The notes: generated by a model from the sequence alone, not told the origin. A stretch of 64,000 bases of DNA from Gallintestinimicrobium propionicum (GCF_025567525.1 NZ_JAOQJY010000001.1:186001-250000); one strand, 5' to 3'; numbered from the stretch's first letter, positions 1 through 8,250 are shown. Translations and numbers: made by a program.

Positions 1-1402
1 TCGGCGGGTCGGTCTGATTCGTCGTGCCGACAAGGAACACACCGCCGCCGGAGCCGCTGCCTGCTTTATTACCGGTAATCTCTCCACCATACATGGTAAA
101 GGACGAGCCGGTCTGATAGGTGCCACCCTTTATACCGACCTGCACGCCGCCGGTGATCGTGCCGCTGTACAGCTCAAATTTGCCGCCATTGACGGTCACT
201 TCGCCTTGAACCTTTCCGTTACCGGAGCAGTCAGTCAGCGTCAGCGTCGCGTCGCTGCCGACGGTGATGCTGCCGGAAATCGTCTGCCCGTTCAGGCAGA
301 GGTTGACCTCACCCGTTGGTACAGTCCAGCTCCCCGACACAGACTGCGTCAGATAATAGCTGCCCGCAGAATCAGGCAGGGAATCGGTAGTTGTCCACTC
401 TGTGCCAGCAGTGTCATGTTCGTGCCCGTTGACATCTCCATTCCCGCCGCAGACGCAGTGGGTATGAGCGGCTTGCGGCAGCGCAAACGCAGCCAGCGCC
501 GCATAAACGGCGTTATAGCGCGTCATGTCCAGCTTGGCGACCTGCTCATCGGTGAGGTCCTCTATTTTTGCATCAATGGCTTTCAGCTGCTCCTCAATTT
601 TGGTCGCATTGTCCGCCGTGACTGTTTCTGGCAGGGCGTCAATGAGTGCCTGCACAGCCAGCACCGCCGCCTCTTTTCCAAGACAGGCAGAGAAGTCTGC
701 ATTCTCCGCAGAGCAGATGGGACAGTCCGGATTCACCATCTCCTCACTGCATCGGTCGGTGCAGATACAGACGGTTTCCTCTGTGCCTTTGCAGGCAGAG
801 AGGTCTGCATCTTCCGCAGAGCAGACCGGACAGTCGGGATTGACCGCCTCTTTCTCACAGCGGATTTCGCAGATGCACTCCGCCGGAGCATTCCCGGACG
901 CGCCGGGAACAAGCCCGCTGTCCTGGGAATTGCACTGCTCGCAGGTATACCCGCAGGGCGTCCCCTCTGTGGCCGGGATGTAGCCGCAGCTATCGTCATG
1001 CTCGCCGCGTTCATGAGGACAGCTTAATTCTTTTGTGATACAGCCGCTTTCCTCACTGCATTCATGGGTACACGCGGTCGGCTGTGCCTCCTCTGCTTCA
1101 GATGGGGTCGCCGTATTTTCTGGTACGCTGCCTTCCAAAACAGGGTAACAGCTTTCGTCATGCTCATGGACACACTTCTTCACAAGGGTGTAGCAATCCT
1201 CAGTATGCTCATGTTCACAGTCTGCCCCTTCGGTTCCTTCCGTATATCCGCAGTCCTCTGTATGTTTCGGGTGATGCTCGCACAACCCCGTATGGACGGC
1301 GGACACACCCGCTTCCACCGCAGATGCCGGAACGCCCGGCATCGTAAAAATCATTGCCGCCGCCAGTAAAAATGCGGCCGGCCGTTTCCATTTCCATTTC
1401 AT
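1..1402 (-). CDS. Cys/His-rich secreted surface protein (3' part beyond window)
   Basis: An open frame of 467 codons runs off the left edge. The N-terminus MKWKWKRPAAFLLAAAMIF is a signal peptide, probably cut near ASA. Residues 41 to about 125 carry at least five short C-x-H-x-H-x3-C type units (for example CEHEHTEDC and CVHEHDESC). Two roughly 30-residue cysteine-rich units with the core NPDCP-[VI]-CSAE follow at about 150-215. Next comes a helical segment, then Gly/Thr-rich beta-strand repeats (NGQTISGSITVGSDATLTLT) typical of beta-helix adhesins. Such Cys/His units occur in gut Firmicute wall proteins; metal binding is inference. The ATG at 1402 has AGGAGG nine bases upstream; an in-frame ATG at 1411 is too close to it. 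The start is coupled to the stop of the preceding receiver-like gene. The anchor is not visible. Confidence 0.8.
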   Translation of the reverse strand, partial: MKWKWKRPAAFLLAAAMIFTMPGVPASAVEAGVSAVHTGLCEHHPKHTEDCGYTEGTEGADCEHEHTEDCYTLVKKCVHEHDESCYPVLEGSVPENTATPSEAEEAQPTACTHECSEESGCITKELSCPHERGEHDDSCGYIPATEGTPCGYTCEQCNSQDSGLVPGASGNAPAECICEIRCEKEAVNPDCPVCSAEDADLSACKGTEETVCICTDRCSEEMVNPDCPICSAENADFSACLGKEAAVLAVQALIDALPETVTADNATKIEEQLKAIDAKIEDLTDEQVAKLDMTRYNAVYAALAAFALPQAAHTHCVCGGNGDVNGHEHDTAGTEWTTTDSLPDSAGSYYLTQSVSGSWTVPTGEVNLCLNGQTISGSITVGSDATLTLTDCSGNGKVQGEVTVNGGKFELYSGTITGGVQVGIKGGTYQTGSSFTMYGGEITGNKAGSGSGGGVFLVGTTNQTDPP

Positions 1403-1403
1403 T

Positions 1404-1778
1404 TTATTCATCCTCCTCACGTTGTTCGTTCCTTCTCGTTGTTTTCTGAAGCAGCCGGGATACTGCCTCCCGCAGCTGATATTCCGTCACAGGCTTCACC
1501 AAAAAGGTGTCCGCCTGCAGCCTGCGGCTTTGGGGTTCAAACTCTGCCTGGTCGCTAATCCACAGGAGAGGGACATCCCTGCTGTACCCTCGTATGCTCA
1601 TGCAGAAATTCATCCCCCTGGCTCCGTCCTCCATGACCACCACAGCATCATAAGGCCCATCCCGCTGCATGGCATAGGTACAAAACACGCCGTTATCAAA
1701 GCGGTCTACTTTGCCCAGCTTCATCAGCAAAGCGGTTTCTTTTTCTTTCTGGCTATAACTGCATAGCGCAATTCGCAT
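1404..1778 (-). CDS. Receiver-like protein without phospho-acceptor (copy 1)
   Basis: A 124-aa protein with the alternating beta/alpha pattern of a CheY receiver and no output domain. It starts MRIALCSYS, where receivers carry two acidic residues. The ungapped position of the phospho-acceptor Asp is Met49, followed by E50-D51. A lysine-proline pair (FLVKPVTE) is kept at the usual beta5 site. It overlaps the previous gene by 26 bases, has GGAGGTG before its ATG, and ends in TAA just before the surface-protein start, so the three genes form a translationally coupled operon. A phosphorylation-independent protein-protein role is inference; which partner it contacts cannot be read from the sequence. 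Confidence 0.75.
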   Translation of the reverse strand: MRIALCSYSQKEKETALLMKLGKVDRFDNGVFCTYAMQRDGPYDAVVVMEDGARGMNFCMSIRGYSRDVPLLWISDQAEFEPQSRRLQADTFLVKPVTEYQLREAVSRLLQKTTRRNEQREEDE

Positions 1779-2142
1779 TTTCGCACCTCCATTTCATGAT
1801 GGGTTTTATCGCCTCATATAGCTCCTGATCGGAGCAGTCTGCCGGAAGAAACACAGGGATACGCAGGTGATACGCGATCAGGGCGAAGTTTTTATCATCG
1901 CTCCACCAGACAAGCGGTGTTTCCGGTGCCAGCTGCTTTGCCTGAATGGCAGCCTCCAATCCCCTTGCCCCGGTCATGGCGATGACAACCGCATGGTAGC
2001 GGCTCCGCCGCAGTGCCTGAGATAGCTGCTTCTCATTCCATAGCTCGTCGATGACAAGCTGTCCGTCCCCAGCAAAAAGGGAGCGCAGCCTGCTCTCAAA
2101 CCATTCTGCATTCCTTAATTCCGTACAAAGTGCGATTTTCAT
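1753..2142 (-). CDS. Receiver-like protein without phospho-acceptor (copy 2)
   Basis: A 129-aa paralogue of the next gene, sharing the IALC start and the GARG motif. It is more degenerate: the phospho-acceptor position reads Ala55 (AVVIAMTGARG), the conserved Lys is replaced in FLPADCSD, and only one acid (E8) is left in the N-terminal pocket. There is no DNA-binding domain. The start is set by AGGAGG seven bases before the ATG at 2142; the frame is open further upstream to 2232 but that would run through the promoter region. It is the first gene of the leftward operon. A pseudo-receiver that binds a partner without phosphotransfer is the likeliest reading. Confidence 0.75.
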   Translation of the reverse strand: MKIALCTELRNAEWFESRLRSLFAGDGQLVIDELWNEKQLSQALRRSRYHAVVIAMTGARGLEAAIQAKQLAPETPLVWWSDDKNFALIAYHLRIPVFLPADCSDQELYEAIKPIMKWRCENANCAMQL

Positions 2143-2169
2143 GCTGAGCCTCCTTTCCTGAAAAGAAAA

Positions 2170-2204
2170 ATAAAAAAACCAGACCTTCTCATCGGAAAGT
2201 CTGG
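2170..2204 (-). terminator. Intrinsic terminator overlapping the leftward promoter
   Basis: On the minus strand CCAGAC (2204-2199) pairs with GTCTGG (2184-2179) and is followed by seven T residues (2178-2172). The stem begins next to the candidate -10 box at 2206-2211, so transcripts starting there would lack part of the 5' arm, while transcripts entering from further upstream would be stopped. Confidence 0.5.
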
Positions 2205-2205
2205 T

Positions 2206-2232
2206 AGTATAATTAGAGTAGCATCTTGTCAA
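2206..2232 (-). promoter_or_regulatory. Candidate promoter of the leftward operon
   Basis: On the minus strand a perfect TTGACA (2232-2227) is followed 15 bases later by TATACT (2211-2206). The spacer is shorter than the ideal 17, which suggests weak or activator-assisted use. It lies about 20 bases from the direct repeat at 2251-2290. Confidence 0.45.
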
Positions 2233-2250
2233 GAGAAATGCAACCGACTT

Positions 2251-2290
2251 TGTTTAAGACGCAGGTTTCCTGTTTAAGACGCAAGTTTTT
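2251..2290. promoter_or_regulatory. 20-bp tandem direct repeat, candidate LytTR operator
   Basis: Two head-to-tail copies of a 20-base unit (TGTTTAAGACGCA-[GA]-GTTT plus three bases) start at 2251 and 2271. The first 13 bases are identical. LytTR regulators such as AgrA bind pairs of direct repeats about two helical turns apart. This pair ends about 16 bases before the extended -10 box of the LytTR regulator gene, and also faces the leftward promoter. Binding by the adjacent regulator is inference. Confidence 0.55.
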
Positions 2291-2303
2291 TCCTGCGGTT
2301 TTA

Positions 2304-2312
2304 TGTTATACT
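2304..2312 (+). promoter_or_regulatory. Extended -10 promoter of the rightward operon
   Basis: TGTTATACT reads as an extended -10 element (TG-N-TATACT). No good -35 hexamer is present at the correct spacing (around 2284-2289); that position falls inside the direct repeat. This is the layout expected of an activator-dependent promoter. The regulator start codon lies 34 bases downstream. Confidence 0.5.
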
Positions 2313-2345
2313 AATATTGGATTATTGTGCAAAGGAGATGGCACG

Positions 2346-3074
2346 ATGCAGATTGCGATTGTGGATGACAGAGCAGAGGACAGAGAAGAACTGTCTGTCT
2401 GCCTGGAAAATTATATGAAAAAGCATCAGCTGGACTATACGCTGACAGAATTTGAGGACGGAGAGAATTTTCTGAAAGCTGCCGCCCAGGTCAATTTTCA
2501 GCTTGTCTTTATGGACATCTATATGGAGAACATGGATGGAATAGAAGCCGCCAGAAGGCTGCGCCAGAAAAACAGGCTCTGTAAGATCGTTTTTCTGACC
2601 ATTACAGAAGATTATGCCCGGATGGGGTACAGCCTGTCCGCCAGCTATTATCTGCTGAAGCCGCTTTCGCTCCATCAGGCAGATTTTGAAGAAGCGATGG
2701 AGCTGTGCCAGCTAAAACCGCCCTATGAAGTGATGACACTTTCGGTTATGGCTGGCCGTCAAAAGCTGGAACTTCCCACAGAGAAAATTCTATACATAGA
2801 TTATCAAAACCGTATGACGCGGATTCATACGGCGGAACGCGTGATACCGGTAAGCGGAGGTTTTCAGGAGGTCACTGCCGCATTGCAGAAGGACAAGCGT
2901 TTTTTGCCCTGCTACCGGGGCGTTCTAATCAACATGGATTATATCAGCCATGTTGACAGCCAGGCCTTCCGTTTGATAAACGGGGAGGAACTTCCGATTG
3001 CTCTCCGCAATGGAAAACAGCTGCGGGAAACCTACCGTCAGTATGTTTTCTCTGGAATGGGGCGTATCGTATGA
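2346..3074 (+). CDS. LytTR-family response regulator
   Basis: A 242-aa two-domain regulator. The N-terminal receiver has acidic residues D7-D8, phospho-acceptor D57 (LVFMDIYMENMDG) and conserved K105 (YYLLKPLS). The C-terminal half (about 130-240) matches the LytTR DNA-binding domain, with ILYIDYQNRMTRIHT and the end motif FLPCYRGVLINMDYI. The start is chosen at the ATG with AAAGGAG eight bases upstream; the frame is open further upstream but crosses the promoter. The stop overlaps the next start by four bases (ATGA). It is probably phosphorylated by the AgrC-like kinase two genes downstream and may bind the direct repeat just before it. Confidence 0.9.
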   Translation: MQIAIVDDRAEDREELSVCLENYMKKHQLDYTLTEFEDGENFLKAAAQVNFQLVFMDIYMENMDGIEAARRLRQKNRLCKIVFLTITEDYARMGYSLSASYYLLKPLSLHQADFEEAMELCQLKPPYEVMTLSVMAGRQKLELPTEKILYIDYQNRMTRIHTAERVIPVSGGFQEVTAALQKDKRFLPCYRGVLINMDYISHVDSQAFRLINGEELPIALRNGKQLRETYRQYVFSGMGRIV

Positions 3075-5089
3075 GAATGAAACAAATACGCAGGCGTATT
3101 CTGGGGGGCTGTCTGGCCTGCCTCCTCTGCTTGACCGGCAGTATCCCTACATTTGCCGCTGGAACTGCAACCCCAGCCAACGCCGATGAAAGAAGGGAGA
3201 ATCCGCCGGGTTTAGAAAACAAAGCTTCAGGGGCACTGGATAGCGGAACCCTGGAAACACCGGAAGAAATACCCCTCGTCCTTGTCACAAAAATACAAAA
3301 GGAAGGCGAACTGCTCTCCCTGCCGGCTTTTACCCTGCCCCTTAGAACCACACCGTCTGATGATGACCTGGAGGAAATTTATCAGCTGGCCCTTCAGTAT
3401 CAGACCGTTTGCGCCACTGTAACAGCCGGTGAAGAAATCCGGCAGGAAACATTTTCTGTCGCATGGGATTTTTCGGCCATTGACCAGACCACTCCGGGAG
3501 AATATGCCGCAGAAGGCCGGATTGAACTGCCGGAGGGGTATGCCTTTGGTGAAGCTGTATTGCAGGAGCTGCAGATTCCCGTCCGGGTAGAAGAAATGAC
3601 GCCTGCTGTCATTACCTCTATAGAGCAATGGTATCCTTATACAAATGCATTTGCGCTCCCACAGGGCAGCGAAATTGAAGCACTGGAAGAATTATTCGCC
3701 GCCTCCCCGTATTATCTGGAATGCTATGCGGAAAACGGAACCAGCTACACCGCTGTGGTGGAATGGGATTTTTCGTGTATTGATCTGAATACTGTGGGAC
3801 TGTACCATGCAACAGGAAGGCTGACTGCACCGAAAAATACCGTATTTGCGGATCGTGTCGATTTCCCTGAAATTACAATTCCTGTTTCTGTTCAGGCTCC
3901 GGATAGACCAGACATTAACTGTTTTCTGGCCGCCAGAGGAAACCTTTATTTTCCTTGGGTCACACCGCCGGGAGAACTGGATAAGATCAGCGTATGGCTG
4001 TCCGAAAACAACGGTTCATGGAACCAGCTGGAAAATGGCATTTACGTGGGACGGGAAATGCTCTCGATTGCTACCCGTCTGCTGACGCCGGGCAGCGGTT
4101 ACCGTCTTCAGGTTGATTATGACGGCGGACAGACCGGCATCCTGTCCTTTACCTACGCAGATGAAATTGTTCTTGAAGGGTATCATGAAGGCGACCGGGA
4201 TGGAGGGGATGCAGGCGGAAATCCACCCGACACCATCATTCAGCCGCCTCCTGAAGATACCGACGATCAGGATCATGGTTTTGCAGACAGGCCCTCCACG
4301 AAGCCTTCAAAACCGCCTGCAACAAATGACGGTGGAACGGATTCCGATGAACCGACTATACCGGAAATCGAAGCGCCCGTTAGATCAGATCAGCCAGAGG
4401 AAGATACCACTTTGATGCAGCCCCCTGAAGTGCAGACGATTGTCGGCGCTTCAGAGCTTACCGATCCTGCCTGGAAGCTTTCAGAAAACAGGAAAGATTC
4501 AGTGCAAAGCGCTATGACCGTTCCCCAGGAAGCCGCAGATTCCCAAAACTCTGCTTTTTCAGAGTTCTTTGATGAAACCACTGACCGGATTTCCGGAACA
4601 CGCTTTTTGATGATGCTGCAAACAGGGGCGCAAAGAGCCGTCTTTTCCAAACAGGGAATCACTATCAGCATACCCAAAGACGCCTTGCCGGAGGGTATCC
4701 AAAACGAAGATCAGATTGAAGTCATCATCCAAAAGGATACGGATGGCGGTTTTTCTTTTTCGTTTTCCATCAATGGAACTGTGCTCAACTCCCTGCCGGA
4801 TGTTTCTGTCATGCTGCCCTATCCAAATGACCCGGCAGCCGGCACATTGTTCCTTTGTGATAAAAGCGGCGTGGAAGTTCCCATGACCGACTATGACGAT
4901 ACGGCGAAAGCCGCTTCCTTTCAGATCAGCCATACAGGGACTTACACCATTGTGGGAAAGGAAGATACCGCTTCCCTGGCACATGCTGCCGACACAGAGC
5001 ACAGCTGGTCGCCCATATTCTTTTTGATTCCGGCCTGTCTGCTTCTTCTGTCTGCCGGTGTGTTTTTCCTAAGGAGGAGGCGAAAATAA
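3071..5089 (+). CDS. Membrane-anchored Ig-like surface protein
   Basis: A 672-aa exported protein. A basic signal peptide (RRRILGGCLACLLCLTG) is probably cleaved near FAA. Two tandem Ig-like repeats follow (about 90-180 and 180-280), each with the core VxWDFS-x-ID-x-T-x-G-x-Y-x-A-x-GR. Then come a third globular domain (about 285-370), a Pro/Asp/Glu-rich linker (about 375-480), a membrane-proximal beta domain, and a C-terminal membrane helix ending in RRRRK. No LPXTG motif is seen, so it is held by the helix itself. It sits between the regulator and the kinase with overlapping or near-abutting ends, so it may act as a ligand or co-sensor of this two-component system. That is inference. Confidence 0.8.
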   Translation: MRMKQIRRRILGGCLACLLCLTGSIPTFAAGTATPANADERRENPPGLENKASGALDSGTLETPEEIPLVLVTKIQKEGELLSLPAFTLPLRTTPSDDDLEEIYQLALQYQTVCATVTAGEEIRQETFSVAWDFSAIDQTTPGEYAAEGRIELPEGYAFGEAVLQELQIPVRVEEMTPAVITSIEQWYPYTNAFALPQGSEIEALEELFAASPYYLECYAENGTSYTAVVEWDFSCIDLNTVGLYHATGRLTAPKNTVFADRVDFPEITIPVSVQAPDRPDINCFLAARGNLYFPWVTPPGELDKISVWLSENNGSWNQLENGIYVGREMLSIATRLLTPGSGYRLQVDYDGGQTGILSFTYADEIVLEGYHEGDRDGGDAGGNPPDTIIQPPPEDTDDQDHGFADRPSTKPSKPPATNDGGTDSDEPTIPEIEAPVRSDQPEEDTTLMQPPEVQTIVGASELTDPAWKLSENRKDSVQSAMTVPQEAADSQNSAFSEFFDETTDRISGTRFLMMLQTGAQRAVFSKQGITISIPKDALPEGIQNEDQIEVIIQKDTDGGFSFSFSINGTVLNSLPDVSVMLPYPNDPAAGTLFLCDKSGVEVPMTDYDDTAKAASFQISHTGTYTIVGKEDTASLAHAADTEHSWSPIFFLIPACLLLLSAGVFFLRRRRK

Positions 5090-5090
5090 G

Positions 5091-6992
5091 ATGGTATCTT
5101 CTGCGGTAAAAAAATATGCTGCCTTATGTATGGTCTGCCTGTGCTCATCCCTGTTTTTTCTTGGCCTGTATCAGTTCAATAATAAATATAGCCAGAACAC
5201 AATCCAAGCGGCAAATGGGATTCTGGCGCTTTCAGAGGAAGAACTTCAAAAGTCACCGGTGCGCTTTCTGGTATCCGGCTGGGCATTTTATCCTGACGCG
5301 CTTTTGACCCCGGAAGAAATACAAGATGAAAGCCATTATATGAGCTACCTTTCCAGCGGAGAGCAGACCAATTTCTCCAGCCCTGCAAACCCTTCTCCCT
5401 ATGGCTGCGGGACTTACCAGATGACATTCTTCCTGCCGGAACGGAAGGAAGCATATGCACTGGAAATCCCGGAAGTGTTTTCTGCTTACAATCTTTATCT
5501 GGATTATGACCTGATCCTGCAAATGGGGGAACCGGCACAGGGGACGCCATTGGTTCAAAACCGCATGGTCACTTTTTATGGCGGAAAACCGGTCACACTC
5601 ACCATAGCGGTCAGCAACTATGACCACTTTTACGGAGGGATTGTTTATCCTCCTGCTTTCGGAACGATGCTGGCGGTAAATACAACCAGAGGAATCCGGT
5701 TTGCATTCTGCCTGTTTGGCTGTACAGTTACCTTTGTCTGTGCGCTGCTGTCCTTTTATTTCAGCCGCCGGATGAAACAAAAAAATACATTCCTGTTCGG
5801 ACTGATCTGCCTTGCTATGTGCGGCCTGTCATCCTATCCTGTACTTCATATGCTGGCTGCGGTTCCCGTATTCCCATGGTATACGATGGAACTGTTCTGT
5901 ATCTATCTGGTTACCTGGCTGATCGTGGTTCTGCAAAACCGGATATGCAGGCCGGGCTTCCTGCCTGCGGCCATCAGTAATGGGGTGGGCGCTGCCTTCC
6001 TGGTATATGCGTTTTTGTATGGCATGATGGCTTCCCATCTCTCCCTTGGAGCCATTCGCTTTTTCTCTGCAGCGGTCTTTTGTTATAAGGCGGCATCTGC
6101 GCTCTATCTGCTTATCATCGCTGTGCTTGCCATTCACAGAGGAGAAAAACGGAGTAGGCCGATCTTTTATGCTGCGGCAGCCGCAACCTGCGCCTTTATA
6201 TGGGATCGCCTTCTGCCGGTTTATGAGCCGGTTATCGGTGGTTGGTTTTTGGAATGGGGCAGCTTTTTCATAGCAGCCGCCATCGGTTATTCCCTCTGGC
6301 GCGATGTGATAGAAGGGTATGGAAACAGCCTGATTTTCCAGGAAGAACGCAAGCAGGTCATCCGTCAGCTTTCTATGCAGACCGAATACAGCCGTCAGGT
6401 TTCTGAGGCAGCGGCAGAAAACAGAAGGCTGATCCACGACATCAAACACCATCTGCGCACCATAGACCGCATGGCCTCTGAACATGGGCAGACAGAGATC
6501 TGCTCCTTCCTGTTACAGGTTGAGGAACAGGTTGCGGCAACATCGGGTCACTCCCATGTTGCGTTCTGCAAAAATCCCGTCGTAAATGCACTGATTGAAT
6601 ACTACTACGGCATGGCACAGGCACAAGGGACAGAATTTCAGGTACGGCTCGATCTTCCCGATCAGATGCCGCTTACCGATGTGGAACTGTGTACGGTGCT
6701 GGGCAATCTTCTGGACAATGCCGTTGAGGCGTGCAGCCGCCAAAAGCAAGGGGTGCGCCGCGTTTTCATTGCAGGCGAAACCAGAGGCACTATGTACTTT
6801 TTGAAGATCGAAAACACTTACGACGGTCTGGCCTTGCAGGAGGGAAAAACATTCCTCTCCCGAAAGGGTACATCTGCTGATCATGGAATCGGGCTTTCCT
6901 CTGTTCGAAAAATCATTGAAGGTCATGGCGGTGATCTCGATCTTGTTCCTGGTGAGGAATCCTTTCTTGTTGGAATTACAATACAGATGTAA
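5091..6992 (+). CDS. AgrC-like (HPK10/GHKL) sensor histidine kinase
   Basis: A 633-aa kinase. After an N-terminal membrane helix comes an extracytoplasmic domain (about 35-195), then about seven membrane helices (about 200-415), resembling 7TM-DISM receptors. The phospho-acceptor motif is ENRRLIHDIKHHLRTI with His at about 448. The GHKL ATPase shows an N box (NLLDNAVEAC, about 541) and G box (HGIGLSSVRKI, about 597). The start lies two bases after the upstream stop, with AGGAGG twelve bases before the ATG. HPK10 kinases normally pair with LytTR regulators, and one is encoded in the same operon. The ligand is unknown; no AgrD-like peptide gene is visible nearby. Confidence 0.88.
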   Translation: MVSSAVKKYAALCMVCLCSSLFFLGLYQFNNKYSQNTIQAANGILALSEEELQKSPVRFLVSGWAFYPDALLTPEEIQDESHYMSYLSSGEQTNFSSPANPSPYGCGTYQMTFFLPERKEAYALEIPEVFSAYNLYLDYDLILQMGEPAQGTPLVQNRMVTFYGGKPVTLTIAVSNYDHFYGGIVYPPAFGTMLAVNTTRGIRFAFCLFGCTVTFVCALLSFYFSRRMKQKNTFLFGLICLAMCGLSSYPVLHMLAAVPVFPWYTMELFCIYLVTWLIVVLQNRICRPGFLPAAISNGVGAAFLVYAFLYGMMASHLSLGAIRFFSAAVFCYKAASALYLLIIAVLAIHRGEKRSRPIFYAAAAATCAFIWDRLLPVYEPVIGGWFLEWGSFFIAAAIGYSLWRDVIEGYGNSLIFQEERKQVIRQLSMQTEYSRQVSEAAAENRRLIHDIKHHLRTIDRMASEHGQTEICSFLLQVEEQVAATSGHSHVAFCKNPVVNALIEYYYGMAQAQGTEFQVRLDLPDQMPLTDVELCTVLGNLLDNAVEACSRQKQGVRRVFIAGETRGTMYFLKIENTYDGLALQEGKTFLSRKGTSADHGIGLSSVRKIIEGHGGDLDLVPGEESFLVGITIQM

Positions 6993-7032
6993 AAACTGTT
7001 TTTTGATCAAGTTTTTATCTCTTATTCACGAT

Positions 7033-7069
7033 AAAAGGGAAAAACCATTTGCAGGTTTTTCCCTTTCTG
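7033..7069 (+). terminator. Terminator after the histidine kinase
   Basis: AAAGGGAAAAACC pairs with GGTTTTTCCCTTT around a seven-base loop, about 40 bases after the kinase stop codon. An outer CACGA/TCGTG pair extends the hairpin to about 7027-7076. The 3' arm is T-rich. Nothing else is evident in 6993-7203 apart from a possible AT-rich promoter before the next gene. Confidence 0.6.
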
Positions 7070-7230
7070 TTCGTGATATAAAAGGAATTAATCACACTAT
7101 CATCTTCTATATGCCTGGATATTTTCCAGATAAGCTGTCCGGCCGGATAAATTCTGCTGTTCAATCCATCACAACCGTGATAGAATGAAAGCAGTGTTTC
7201 GGGATGGTACAGAATCATGGAGGGATGCAA

Positions 7231-7548
7231 ATGGAACCGATGTATTTGTCAATCCAGCCCGTGGAAACCGGGAAGCGGATCAAGCAGCTGCTTTCAGAGC
7301 AGAACTATACGATCCGGGAGATCCAGGGTGCGTTCGGCTTTGAGAACCCGCAGGCGATCTACAAATGGATCTCTGGAAAATCGCTACCGAGCCTGGACAA
7401 CTTTGTTATTCTCAGCCGACTGTTACATACCAGCATTGAAAATATCCTCGTCATTGACGGGGATATTCCTCGTTTAGGGGTTTTTTTAAACCAAAGGTTC
7501 AATGACTTCCTCTCTCTCCCGCCTTATAATCGTGTCACAAGGAACTGA
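7231..7548 (+). CDS. XRE-type helix-turn-helix protein
   Basis: A 105-aa protein whose first 75 residues form a Cro/C1-type helix-turn-helix. Residues GKRIKQLLSEQNYTIREIQ give helices 1-2 and AIYKWISGKSLPSLDNF gives the recognition helix and its follow-on; the last 30 residues look unstructured. The ATG at 7231 has GGAGGG six bases upstream, favoured over an in-frame start at 7204. It is followed 21 bases later by the 170-aa gene in the same direction, so the pair may be one operon. Role is unknown; such one-domain regulators are common in accessory regions. Confidence 0.75.
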   Translation: MEPMYLSIQPVETGKRIKQLLSEQNYTIREIQGAFGFENPQAIYKWISGKSLPSLDNFVILSRLLHTSIENILVIDGDIPRLGVFLNQRFNDFLSLPPYNRVTRN

Positions 7549-7569
7549 TGCGAAGGAGGCGAATACATC

Positions 7570-8082
7570 ATGAAAATCACATCGGCTTATGCCAATAAAC
7601 TGCTCAAAAGCCTGACGGACGAGAAATCCTACTGGGAAGCCAAGGAAGCTGCATCCCGCACTTATGTTGCCGCCGTCGGTGAGGAACCGGTTATCCCGGA
7701 GTATGACTACACCGCTGTTTCTGCGACATTAAAAGAAATCGACCGTAAAACCGTCATCATCAAACATGCTCTGAACCTGGCCAACGCCACCGCAAAGATC
7801 CCGGTCGGGGATACGGAAATGAGCGTTGACAGCATCCTGGTAAGAATGGCACAGCTTAACTCTCGCAAAGCGACCCTGGACGTTATGCGGAAATGTCTTC
7901 CGAAAATGAGGGAATCTTCTCATGCATTCAGCTCCAGAAATGCTGTTCCTGAATACCGCTACACCAATTACGATCCAGAGCTGGTAAAACAGGATTACGA
8001 ACGCATTTCCGGCGAAATAATGGAAATGCAGATTGCTCTTGACCGGTACAATCAGACGTTCCTGTTTGAAGCGGACATTTAA
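7570..8082 (+). CDS. Conserved hypothetical protein, 170 aa
   Basis: A mostly helical, charged protein with heptad-like stretches and no signal peptide or membrane helix. The start is supported by AAGGAGG ten bases before the ATG. I recognise it only as a type found in gut Firmicute genomes near small HTH regulators; I know no function. Two similar short motifs, PEYDYT (about 46) and PEYRYTNYDPE (about 130), frame a central helical region, suggesting an internal pseudo-repeat. It may share a transcript with the preceding XRE gene. Confidence 0.65.
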   Translation: MKITSAYANKLLKSLTDEKSYWEAKEAASRTYVAAVGEEPVIPEYDYTAVSATLKEIDRKTVIIKHALNLANATAKIPVGDTEMSVDSILVRMAQLNSRKATLDVMRKCLPKMRESSHAFSSRNAVPEYRYTNYDPELVKQDYERISGEIMEMQIALDRYNQTFLFEADI

Positions 8083-8250
8083 AGAATTTTCCGTACAGGG
8101 TCTTTAAAAATACAGATGGGATTGTTAACGTTCAGTGACATGGATTGTTTTGTTATTTTTTATCCGTTGTATCTTTCGGTTCATGGTACGCTAATTCAGC
8201 AAATATCAATGGGAAACAATTCCCCTGTAGAAAACCCGTGAGCGATCACA

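Noticed and set aside
206..1369. Plus-strand frames up to 273 codons and a minus-strand frame at 733-1014
   Set aside because: They overlap, in other frames, the continuous minus-strand surface-protein frame that has a signal peptide and repeat structure.
5091..6992. A classical agr quorum system
   Set aside because: Kinase and regulator are of agr type, but no AgrB membrane protease or AgrD peptide gene is adjacent.
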